From assembly GCA_900553215.1 (NCBI GenBank), contig USCJ01000051.1, positions 1 through 8,217 of the forward strand: a stretch of 8,217 bases of DNA. Direction: 5' to 3'. The notes under the pieces were generated by a model. That model worked only from the letters and a program-made list of their open reading frames with translations, was not told where the DNA came from and did no database searches. Position numbers and translations under genes: made by a program. Numbering within the stretch: position 1 is the first letter of the stretch; each line of letters opens with the position of its first letter. The DNA is from an uncultured Collinsella sp. GTDB lineage: Bacteria; Actinomycetota; Coriobacteriia; Coriobacteriales; Coriobacteriaceae. This document shows, piece after piece, positions 1 through 6,166 of the stretch.

Positions 1-11
1 GGTTGGCGGGG

Positions 12-389
12 CTACTGGTCCCGGTCGCTGTCCCGTCCCAGCATCGCCCTCAGCTTCTCGAAGCTCTCCTCGCTCAGGCAATGCTCCATGTGGCAACCTT
101 CTTGCGAGGCAACCTCTGCCGAAACGCCTGCTTCCTCGAGCAGCTCTACAAAAAAGCAGTGACGCTCCCACATTTGGCGGGCGACCTCAAGCCCTCGCTC
201 CGTCAGGTGCACATCGCGCTTGCCCATTTCGACATAGCCGTTGCTTTCCAGCGTCGCCATGGCCTTGGAAACGCTCGCCTTGGTTACGCCGAGGTACTCC
301 GCAACGTCGATCGAGCGCACGGTGCCCTGACGTTCCGACAGAACGTAGATCGATTCGAGATAGTCTTCTCCGGATTCACGCAGGGCCAT
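12..389 (-). CDS. mntR: DtxR/MntR-family metal-dependent transcriptional regulator
   Basis: This 125-residue protein looks like a metal-sensing repressor of the DtxR/MntR family, which binds operator DNA when loaded with Mn(II) or Fe(II). Residues 1-70 form the winged helix-turn-helix, with a recognition region around VTKASVSKAM (35-44). Residues 70-118 match the dimerisation and metal-binding domain. Visible ligand candidates are D9, E12, H77, C99, E102 and H103. They align with B. subtilis MntR D8, E11, H77, E99, E102 and H103, except that position 99 is Cys as in DtxR (C102). There is no C-terminal SH3-like domain, so the size is MntR-like (about 140 residues) and not DtxR-like. The ATG at 389 has a modest AAAGG at 396-400 with 6-nt spacing. 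The gene stands alone behind a terminator, and its target genes are not in the window. The family call is firm; whether it senses manganese or iron is open, so the symbol is tentative. Confidence 0.88.
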   Translation of the reverse strand: MALRESGEDYLESIYVLSERQGTVRSIDVAEYLGVTKASVSKAMATLESNGYVEMGKRDVHLTERGLEVARQMWERHCFFVELLEEAGVSAEVASQEGCHMEHCLSEESFEKLRAMLGRDSDRDQ

Positions 390-426
390 GGGCCGCCTTT
401 CGCGATGGCTTCTAGTTAGCCTTTGG

Positions 427-472
427 ATACTTTTGCTTGATTTACTTTACCGCAAAAGTTGCCTATGTCTTA
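427..472 (-). promoter_or_regulatory. Candidate operator and promoter of the DtxR/MntR-family gene
   Basis: A perfect 8-bp inverted repeat, ACTTTTGC (429-436) and GCAAAAGT (452-459), with a 15-nt spacer lies 40-70 nt upstream of the regulator's ATG. On the minus strand a weak sigma70-like pair, AAGACA (466-471) and TAAAGT (444-449), has 16-nt spacing and puts the -10 box between the two arms. That geometry would suit autorepression, as is common in this family. The repeat does not match the classical DtxR or MntR operator consensus closely, so its role is inference. A TTAGCCT half-site-like sequence at 416-422 was also seen but has no partner. Confidence 0.3.
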
Positions 473-518
473 CTACGTTGTCTAAAAAGTTAACCGTGTT
501 TCACAAAACGCACGGGAC

Positions 519-544
519 GAAAACAAAGCGGGGACACGCCCCGC
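519..544 (-). terminator. Intrinsic terminator after the ABC-F/HAD unit
   Basis: On the minus strand, 6-bp arms GCGGGG (539-544) and CCCCGC (528-533) close a 5-nt loop and are followed by TTTGTTTTC (527-519). This is a canonical rho-independent layout. It lies 58 nt beyond the stop codon of the HAD phosphatase gene and separates that unit from the downstream metalloregulator gene. Confidence 0.72.
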
Positions 545-563
545 AAGGAGTGCCCCCGACTGC

Positions 564-592
564 CGGCGCAAAAGGAACGTCCCCAAGTGCCG
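564..592. repeat. Degenerate relative of the CGTCCCC-loop hairpin
   Basis: The plus strand carries CGTCCCCAAG (578-587), matching the loop core of the hairpin at 7299-7335. Here only a 4-bp stem (CGGC 564-567 with GCCG 589-592) can be drawn around a 21-nt loop. It sits between the HAD stop codon and the terminator. Grouping it with the two well-formed elements rests on the shared 10-mer and the similar intergenic location, and is tentative. Confidence 0.35.
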
Positions 593-601
593 AATCCGTA
601 G

Positions 602-1372
602 CTATAGCAGGCCAAAGTGCTCGGCGGCGTTGTAGATGCCGTCGTCGTCTACGGCGGTCGTCACGTAGGTCGCTGCGGCCTTCACGGTATCCTGCGCGTT
701 GCCCATGGCCACGCTCGTGCCCACGGCGGCAAACATCGACAGGTCGTTCTCGCCGTCGCCAAAGGCAATCGCCTCGCTCGCATCGATACCAAGCCGCTCG
801 AGCGTCGCCGCCACGCCCAGGTCCTTGCCGCCGTTAGCGGGAATAATGTCGCAGAACAGGTCGCACCAGCGCGTGGTGAGCGAATGCGACACCGCGTCGG
901 TCACGATATGCTCGTCGGCCGGGTCCACAAAGGCGCAGAACTGGTAGACCGGTGCGTCAAAGGCGCGCTCAAACGGTTCCTCGTGGTAGACGATCCCCGC
1001 GTTGTTGCCGGCCGTCACCACGCGCTCGGACAGGCGGTTCACAAACGAGTTCTCGCCCTGCATACACAGCGAGTCGTAGCGCCCCTCGGCCACCTGGTCC
1101 ACGATCACCGCGACGTCGTCCGGATCGATCGGGCAGCTGCGGTAAACCCCCTCGGCATCAAAGCAGTGCTGGCCCGAAAGCGTAATGTACGCATCCCAAC
1201 CAAGATCGAACAGCCAATCGGGCATCTGATAGGTCGGGCGACCCGTGGCGATCACGCACGCAATCCCCTGCTCGCGAAAGCTGTCGAGCACCTGCTGCGC
1301 CGACGCCGGAATCCGATGGGTCTTAAAGCTCAGCAACGTGCCGTCGATATCGAAAAACGCGGCCTTGATCAT
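602..1372 (-). CDS. Cof-type HAD-IIB family phosphatase
   Basis: This 256-residue cytoplasmic hydrolase belongs to the haloacid dehalogenase superfamily, Cof/YbiV-like subfamily IIB, whose members dephosphorylate small sugar phosphates or nucleotides such as flavin precursors. All four motifs are present. Motif I is DIDGT (8-12) with nucleophile D8 and acid/base D10. Motif II is ATGR (42-45), with T43. Motif III is K183 in GGKDLG. Motif IV is GDGEND (205-210). The region between motifs II and III (about 80-180) is the C2-type cap that sets the substrate. Length is normal for the family, so the gene looks intact. The ATG at 1372 follows the ABC-F stop codon by 6 nt, and GAGGAG at 1382-1387 is a well-placed ribosome-binding site, so the two genes are co-transcribed. 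The substrate cannot be read from sequence. Confidence 0.92.
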   Translation of the reverse strand: MIKAAFFDIDGTLLSFKTHRIPASAQQVLDSFREQGIACVIATGRPTYQMPDWLFDLGWDAYITLSGQHCFDAEGVYRSCPIDPDDVAVIVDQVAEGRYDSLCMQGENSFVNRLSERVVTAGNNAGIVYHEEPFERAFDAPVYQFCAFVDPADEHIVTDAVSHSLTTRWCDLFCDIIPANGGKDLGVAATLERLGIDASEAIAFGDGENDLSMFAAVGTSVAMGNAQDTVKAAATYVTTAVDDDGIYNAAEHFGLL

Positions 1373-1378
1373 CCTCGC

Positions 1379-3238
1379 CTACTCCTCGCCCTCGAGCTTT
1401 TCACTCGCCTCGAGCCACGCCATCTCCAGCTCGTCCATGGCGGCGTGGGCCTCGTCGATCTTTGCCTGCTGCTCGCCCAGCGCCGTGTAGTTGGTGGGAT
1501 CGACCTGGGCCATGGCGGCCTCGGCCTCCTCCACGCGGGCGCGCTGCGTTTCCATCTTGCGCTCGAGCGAGCTCACCTCACGACGGAGCTTTTGGCGCTC
1601 GGCATTGGAAAGGCCGTTGGGCTGACCGCTCGACTTGGGCTTTTCGGCCGCAGCTGCCGCGGCACCAGTGTCGAACGTACCGGTCTTGGCGCTCGGTGCA
1701 CCCACGGGCTCGCCCTCGGCGGTAGCGTTGCACAGGCGCAGGTACTGGTCGACGCCGCCGGGCATATGCGTCAGGTGGCCGTCGAGCAGCGCCCACTGCT
1801 GGTCGGTCACGCGCTCCATCAAGAAGCGGTCGTGCGTCACCAGAATCAGCGTGCCGGGCCAGCCGTCCAGCAAGTCCTCGACAATCGCCAGCATGTCGGT
1901 ATCCAGGTCGTTGCCGGGCTCGTCCAGGATGAGCACGTTGGGCTCGTCCAGGATCGTCAGCAGCAGCGACAGGCGACGGCGCTGGCCGCCCGAAAGATCG
2001 CCGATGCGGCTCCAGAGCTGCTGCGTCGTAAAGCCCAGACGCTCGCAGAGCTTCTCGGGCGAAGTCTCCTTGCCGTCAATGACGTAGTACTTCTTATAGT
2101 GGCTGAGCACCTCGCGAATCGTGTCGCCCATGTAGGGTTCGAGCTCCTCGAGCTGCTGCGACAGCACGCCAAAGCGCACCGTCTGGCCGATCTTCACGCG
2201 ACCGCGCAGGGGCGCGATCTTGCCCTGGATCACGTCGAGCAGTGTGGACTTGCCGGCGCCGTTCTCGCCCAAAAGACCATAGCGATCGCCCGCACCAATG
2301 AGCCAGGTCACATCGGTGAGCACCTGTTTGGACGTGCCATCGGCATCCGCATAGCCGGCGTCCACGTCGACCACATCGATAACCTGCTTGCCCAGGCGGC
2401 TCACGGCCAGGCGCTTGAGCTCCAGCTCGTCACGCACGGGCGGCACGTCGGCGATCAGCTCGCGAGCGGCATCAACGCGAAACTTGGGCTTGGTGGAACG
2501 GGCCTGGGCGCCGCGGGAGAGCCACGCGAGCTCCTTGCGCGCCATGTTGCGGCGGCGTTCCTCGGTAACCGCGGCCATGCGATCGCGCTCCACGCGCTGC
2601 AGGATGTAGGCCGAGTAGCCGCCCTCGAAGGGATCGACCTGGCCGTCGTGGACCTCCCACATGCTGGTGCAGACCTCGTCTAAGAACCAGCGGTCGTGCG
2701 TGACCACGAGCATGGCGCCCTGACCGCGCTGCCAGCGAGCCTTAAGATGGCGTGCAAGCCAGTTGATGGTACGCATGTCCAGGTGGTTGGTGGGCTCGTC
2801 GAGCATGAGCACGTCGTAGTCGCCGATCAGCAGGCGCGCGAGGTCCACGCGACGGCGCTGGCCGCCCGAAAGCTCGCCCACTGTGCCTTCCCAGGGCACA
2901 TCGCTGATGAGGCCGGCCAGAATCTGGCGCGTACGCGGACTCGACGCCCACTCGTACTCGGGCGTGTCGCCGACGACGGCATGATGCACGGTGTCGGTAT
3001 CGACCAGGTTGTCCTTTTGGCCGAGCAGGCCGATCGTGGTGCCGCGGCGGTGCGTCACGCGTCCGTCATCGGGCTCCAGCGTGCCGGCGAGCACGCTCAG
3101 CAGCGTCGACTTGCCGTCGCCGTTTTTACCGACAATACCAATGCGGTCGCCCTCGCCCACGCCGAGCGTCACGCTATCGAAAATATGCTTGGTGGGAAAC
3201 TCTAGGCTGACGGAATCGCATCCCAAAAGAATCGCCAT
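1379..3238 (-). CDS. ABC-F family ATPase, Uup-type (ribosome-associated)
   Basis: This 619-residue soluble protein has two ABC ATPase domains and no membrane segments, which marks it as ABC-F: translation factors that act at the ribosomal E site, some of which give antibiotic protection. Domain 1 has Walker A GKNGDGKST (37-45), LSGGQ (123-127), Walker B VLMLDEPTNHLD (143-154) and H181. Domain 2 has GENGAGKST (324-332), LSGGQ (415-419), VLILDEPGNDLD (435-446) and H469. Residues about 215-265 form the charged interdomain linker, the tRNA-contacting region in this family. An Ala/Gly/Pro-rich stretch (505-545) leads to a predicted C-terminal coiled coil (about 545-616), as in Uup. The second Walker B ends PGNDLD where most members have PTNHLD, and the catalytic E440 is kept. 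The ATG at 3238 is chosen because AGGAG (3247-3251) lies 8 nt upstream; reading further upstream would run through the pst terminator. Resistance function is not indicated. Confidence 0.92.
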   Translation of the reverse strand: MAILLGCDSVSLEFPTKHIFDSVTLGVGEGDRIGIVGKNGDGKSTLLSVLAGTLEPDDGRVTHRRGTTIGLLGQKDNLVDTDTVHHAVVGDTPEYEWASSPRTRQILAGLISDVPWEGTVGELSGGQRRRVDLARLLIGDYDVLMLDEPTNHLDMRTINWLARHLKARWQRGQGAMLVVTHDRWFLDEVCTSMWEVHDGQVDPFEGGYSAYILQRVERDRMAAVTEERRRNMARKELAWLSRGAQARSTKPKFRVDAARELIADVPPVRDELELKRLAVSRLGKQVIDVVDVDAGYADADGTSKQVLTDVTWLIGAGDRYGLLGENGAGKSTLLDVIQGKIAPLRGRVKIGQTVRFGVLSQQLEELEPYMGDTIREVLSHYKKYYVIDGKETSPEKLCERLGFTTQQLWSRIGDLSGGQRRRLSLLLTILDEPNVLILDEPGNDLDTDMLAIVEDLLDGWPGTLILVTHDRFLMERVTDQQWALLDGHLTHMPGGVDQYLRLCNATAEGEPVGAPSAKTGTFDTGAAAAAAEKPKSSGQPNGLSNAERQKLRREVSSLERKMETQRARVEEAEAAMAQVDPTNYTALGEQQAKIDEAHAAMDELEMAWLEASEKLEGEE

Positions 3239-3273
3239 ATGCCCTGCTCCTTCGTAGAAATTCAACGTTCTCC

Positions 3274-3302
3274 ATGATAGCGAAAACCACCACAAAGGGG
3301 AC
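3274..3302 (-). promoter_or_regulatory. Possible -10 region for the ABC-F/HAD unit
   Basis: On the minus strand TATCAT (3274-3279) resembles a -10 box and would give a leader of about 28 nt before the ATG at 3238. At 17-nt spacing the -35 position falls on GTCCCC (3297-3302), the conserved loop core of the adjacent hairpin, which is a poor -35 match. A promoter is needed somewhere here because the pst terminator lies just upstream, but this exact placement is a guess. Confidence 0.25.
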
Positions 3303-3323
3303 GGGCGCCTTCGTGGTGGTTTT
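3283..3323. repeat. Intergenic hairpin with 19-nt CCGTCCCC loop (copy A)
   Basis: Perfect 11-bp arms, AAAACCACCAC (3283-3293) and GTGGTGGTTTT (3313-3323), enclose a 19-nt loop. Read on the minus strand the loop has CCGTCCCC at loop positions 9-16. The hairpin at 7299-7335 has the same loop length and the same core at the same positions with an unrelated stem. It lies between the pst terminator and the ABC-F start. It could be a dispersed palindromic element, a protein-binding site, or an extra terminator (a TTTT end is present). The structure is directly visible; the function is unknown. Confidence 0.7.
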
Positions 3324-3348
3324 GAGCAAGCGCACCAGCACACGACAC

Positions 3349-3386
3349 AAAAAGGCGGGCCATCTCCCGCAAGAGATGACCCGCCT
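3349..3386 (-). terminator. Intrinsic terminator of the pst operon
   Basis: On the minus strand a long hairpin pairs AGGCGGG (3380-3386) with CCCGCCT (3353-3359). It continues, after one C/A mismatch, with CATCTC/GAGATG (3361-3366, 3373-3378) around a 6-nt loop. A run of five T follows (3353-3349). Stem, loop and T tract are all strong. It lies 56 nt past the pstB stop codon. Confidence 0.88.
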
Positions 3387-3397
3387 CTCCAATCAGT

Positions 3398-3423
3398 CCC
3401 GCGGCAACCGTGGCCGCCGCGGG
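3398..3423. repeat. GC-rich hairpin downstream of pstB
   Basis: Perfect 8-bp arms CCCGCGGC (3398-3405) and GCCGCGGG (3416-3423) surround a 10-nt loop, between the pstB stop codon and the main terminator. No T tract follows it on either strand. It may protect the 3' end of the pst message or act as part of a tandem terminator. Confidence 0.5.
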
Positions 3424-3441
3424 CCTCAAGCATGTCCCGGA

Positions 3442-4317
3442 CTAGGAGAACATGCCGGTGAGGTAATCATTCAGCCGCTTATCCTTGGGCCGTTGGAAAA
3501 TCTCGTCGGTCTCGTCGTACTCGACCATATCGCCCATGTAGAAAAACGCCGTGCGGTTGGACACGCGCGACGCCTGCTCCATGTTGTGCGTCACGATGAC
3601 GATGGCGCGGTCGGCCACGATCGACGACATGAGGTCCTCGATCGCCAGCGTCGAGATGGGGTCGAGCGCCGAGCAGGGCTCGTCAAACAGGATTACGTCG
3701 GGGTTGAGCGCCAGCGTGCGCGCAATGCACAGACGCTGCTGCTGACCGCCCGAAAGCGCGTAGGCGCTCTTGTCGAGCTTGTCTTTGACCTCGTCCCACA
3801 GCGCGGCACCGCGCAGACTTTCCTCGACCATGCGGTCGAGCTCGTCACGGTCGGTGATGCCGTGGCGCTTGGGCGCAAAGGTGATGTTGTCGCGAATGGA
3901 CTTGCGGAAGGGGTTTGGCTGCTGGAACACCATGCCGATGGAGCGACGCAGCTCGTACGTGTTCTCGGTCTTGGTGTTCACGTTGCGCCCGCGGTAGTTG
4001 ATCTCGCCCTCCACGCGACAGCGGCGAATCTCGCGATTCATCAGGTTGAGGCTACGCAAGAAGGTCGACTTGCCGCAGCCCGAAGGCCCGATGAGCGCCG
4101 TGATCTCACCCTTGTGGAAGTCGAGCGACGTATTGTGCAGCGCATGGTGGTCGCCATAGTACACGTTGACGTCCTTGGCGGAGAGCACGACCTCGTCGCT
4201 CACGGCCTTGCCGCTCACGCGCACGCGCCTCTCGCTCTCCCCCACGCTCGACAGAAAGTCCTGGGGGGTGTCGGACGTGGCCGCCTCGGTTGCGGGCGTT
4301 GCATTCATATCGCTCAT
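3442..4317 (-). CDS. pstB: Phosphate ABC transporter ATP-binding protein PstB
   Basis: This is the ATPase that powers phosphate import through PstC and PstA at the inner face of the membrane. Of 291 residues, about 44-291 form the PstB core. Walker A is GPSGCGKST (77-85), the Q-loop is FQQPNPF (131-137), the signature is LSGGQQQRL (188-196), Walker B is VILFDEP (208-214) with catalytic E213, and the switch His is H244. CSALDP (215-220) and the QQPNPF motif are typical of PstB. The first 40 or so residues are a polar Ala/Thr/Ser-rich extension; most PstB proteins are near 250 residues and start close to the core. The ATG at 4317 overlaps the pstA TGA by 4 nt (ATGA), indicating translational coupling, and AAGGAAG lies upstream inside pstA. 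A second ATG at 4308 is possible but less well placed. It is the last gene of the operon; no phoU follows. Confidence 0.96.
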   Translation of the reverse strand: MSDMNATPATEAATSDTPQDFLSSVGESERRVRVSGKAVSDEVVLSAKDVNVYYGDHHALHNTSLDFHKGEITALIGPSGCGKSTFLRSLNLMNREIRRCRVEGEINYRGRNVNTKTENTYELRRSIGMVFQQPNPFRKSIRDNITFAPKRHGITDRDELDRMVEESLRGAALWDEVKDKLDKSAYALSGGQQQRLCIARTLALNPDVILFDEPCSALDPISTLAIEDLMSSIVADRAIVIVTHNMEQASRVSNRTAFFYMGDMVEYDETDEIFQRPKDKRLNDYLTGMFS

Positions 4318-5240
4318 TCGGCCGTCATCTTCCTTGCCAGTTGCTTGCCCACGATACGGGCGACTACGTTAAACAGCAGCACGCAAATCATCAGCAGTGC
4401 CGCGGTGCCCCAGACGATCTGCTGGGCCTCGGGGCTGCCCTCGCCATAGATCTTGTAGATGTGCACGGCCAGCGACTCGCCGGGACGGAACACGTTCCAG
4501 GCGCAGGTGGGGCTCGACAGGTTAAAGCTCAAGAAGTTGAGGCGGACCGGCGAGCTCATGCCCGAGGTAAAGAGCAGCGCCGCGGCCTCGCCAAACACGC
4601 GGCCGGCCGAAAGCACGATGCCGGTCACGATGGCGGGCATGGCCTCGGGAATCAGGATGTGCAGTGTGGCCTCCCAGCGAGTGAGGCCCATGGCCAGGCA
4701 CGCATCGCGCTGGGCCTGCGGCACGTCCTCGAGCGCCTGCTGAATCACGCGCACCAGGATGGGGATGTTGAACATGGTGAGCGCGACGGCGCCGGAGATG
4801 ATGGAGTACTTCCAGCCCAGCTGCACAGAGAACACCAGAAAGCCGAACATGCCTACGACAATGGAGGGCAGCGAAGACAACGTCTCGATGGCGGTCGAGG
4901 CGATGTCGCGAATGGGACCGTCGGGCGCGTATTCAACTAGGAAGACCGCGCCGCCCAGGCTGATGGGCACCGAGATGATCAGGGTAATCAGCAGCAGATA
5001 GAACGAGTCGAACAGCTGGTAGAGCACGCCGCCCTGCGTTCCGTTGGCGCGTGCGGGCTGCGTAAGAAAGCCCGGCTGGAACAGCGTCGAGATACCCTCG
5101 AACAGGATGTAGGCCACCATGGAGACGACGATAAGCATGACGATGGCGACAATCGCCGTCAGCACGCCCGTGGCGATGCGGTCCTGCTTTTGGACAAGCC
5201 CGAGTCTCGCCTCGTCGATATGGATGCGCGTGCTAGCCAC
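4314..5240 (-). CDS. pstA: Phosphate ABC transporter permease PstA
   Basis: This is one of the two membrane subunits that form the phosphate channel. With a GTG start at 5240 it has 308 residues and about six hydrophobic segments (roughly 23-48, 77-103, 117-139, 146-166, 203-223, 273-297). The cytoplasmic EAA loop that docks with PstB spans about 176-204 (AQRDACLAMGLTRW...). FGEAAALLFTSG (216-227) and SLAVHIY (256-262) are PstA-typical. The loop between them (about 228-252, with a Cys-Trp) is long. The frame is open to a TTG at 5264, but only GTG 5240 has a purine-rich sequence in front of it (AAGGGGGCGAAGG). It overlaps the pstC stop codon by 8 nt, so translation is coupled. If the TTG is used, the protein gains eight residues and overlaps pstC by 32 nt. 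The family call is secure; only the start is uncertain. Confidence 0.94.
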   Translation of the reverse strand: MASTRIHIDEARLGLVQKQDRIATGVLTAIVAIVMLIVVSMVAYILFEGISTLFQPGFLTQPARANGTQGGVLYQLFDSFYLLLITLIISVPISLGGAVFLVEYAPDGPIRDIASTAIETLSSLPSIVVGMFGFLVFSVQLGWKYSIISGAVALTMFNIPILVRVIQQALEDVPQAQRDACLAMGLTRWEATLHILIPEAMPAIVTGIVLSAGRVFGEAAALLFTSGMSSPVRLNFLSFNLSSPTCAWNVFRPGESLAVHIYKIYGEGSPEAQQIVWGTAALLMICVLLFNVVARIVGKQLARKMTAE

Positions 5241-6141
5241 GAGCCTTCGCCCCCTTGCGGCCAATGAGATGGATGATCAGGATAAAGATGAGGCTCATGC
5301 CCATCAGCAGCAGGCCGAGCGCCCACAGGATGTCGTCCTGGGCCGAGCCCTCGGCATAGACCGCCATGGACGTGGTGAGCGTGGTGGTGATGGTAGACGC
5401 CGGCGACAGCAGCGACGTCGGCATGGCCTCGATGCCGCCAATGACCATGCGCACGGCGAGCGTCTCGCCAAAGGCGCGGGTCATGCCAAGGATGACTGCG
5501 GTCATGAGCGAGGGCATGGCGGACTTGAGCACCACGTGCCAGATGGTCTGCCAGCGGGTGTAGCCCAGCGCGAGCGAACCCTGGCGGTAGCTATCGGGCA
5601 CGGCGCGCAGGCCATCGACCGAAAGCGTGGTCATCGTCGGCAGAATCATGACTGCCAGCACGATAGCGCCGGGCAAGATACCCAGACCCGTGCTCACGTG
5701 GAAAACGCTCTTCATAAGGCCGACGACCACGTGAAAACCGATCAGGCCAAAGACGACCGAGGGAATACCGGTCAAAAGCTCAATGAGCGGCTGAAAAACC
5801 TTGGAGCCAAACTTAGGCTGAATCTCGACCGCAAAGATGGCAGAGCCGATGGCGATGGGCAGTGCGATGAGCGTGGAGAGCACCATGACCGCAAACGAGG
5901 TGACGATCAGGGGCAGGGCGCCAGTGTAGGGCAGGCCGTTTTCGGCCGTGTTGGCCAGGTCCCACTTGGTACCGATAAAAAACTCGATGATCGAGACGCC
6001 GTCCTTGAAAAAAGCCGAGAGGCCCTTTTGGGCGACCATAAAGATGAGCGCGGCAACGACAAGCGTCACGAGCGCTACGCACGCACCCGTGACGCCCAGG
6101 CCCACGTTCTCAAGCTCGCGCTTTGGCAGCTGTTTTGCCAT
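5233..6141 (-). CDS. pstC: Phosphate ABC transporter permease PstC
   Basis: This is the second membrane subunit of the phosphate importer and pairs with PstA. It has 302 residues and about six hydrophobic segments (roughly 15-37, 76-105, 120-141, 153-173, 211-230, 269-293). The PstB-docking EAA loop is at about 183-211 (DSYRQGSLALGYTRW..., key Gly193). ELLTGIPSVVFGLIGF (121-136) and RAFGETLAV (222-230) are conserved family segments. The periplasmic loop between the first two membrane segments (about 40-75) is of ordinary PstC length. The ATG at 6141 has AAAGG about 8 nt upstream and follows the pstS stop codon by 25 nt. No hairpin is seen in that gap that would make pstS expression differ from the rest. 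Length and motifs are normal and the gene appears intact. Confidence 0.96.
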   Translation of the reverse strand: MAKQLPKRELENVGLGVTGACVALVTLVVAALIFMVAQKGLSAFFKDGVSIIEFFIGTKWDLANTAENGLPYTGALPLIVTSFAVMVLSTLIALPIAIGSAIFAVEIQPKFGSKVFQPLIELLTGIPSVVFGLIGFHVVVGLMKSVFHVSTGLGILPGAIVLAVMILPTMTTLSVDGLRAVPDSYRQGSLALGYTRWQTIWHVVLKSAMPSLMTAVILGMTRAFGETLAVRMVIGGIEAMPTSLLSPASTITTTLTTSMAVYAEGSAQDDILWALGLLLMGMSLIFILIIHLIGRKGAKARG

Positions 6142-6166
6142 TGCAAACCTTTCCGGGGGCGATTAC

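Noticed and set aside
617..2683. Long plus-strand open frame of 688 codons opposite the HAD and ABC-F genes
   Set aside because: It is antisense to two well-supported genes, has an Arg/Ala/Leu/His-rich composition typical of a high-G+C shadow frame, shows no recognisable domain, and spans two unrelated genes.
3239..3433. N-terminal extension of the ABC-F protein to 3433
   Set aside because: It would be translated through the pst terminator and hairpin A; the ATG at 3238 has a proper ribosome-binding site and matches where the family's proteins begin.
3274..4449. Long plus-strand open frame opposite pstB
   Set aside because: It is a shadow of the pstB codon pattern, crosses the pst terminator and the hairpin at 3283-3323, and has no family resemblance.
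5241..5264. TTG at 5264 as the pstA start
   Set aside because: It has a rare start codon with no purine-rich site in front, whereas the GTG at 5240 has one; kept as an alternative only.
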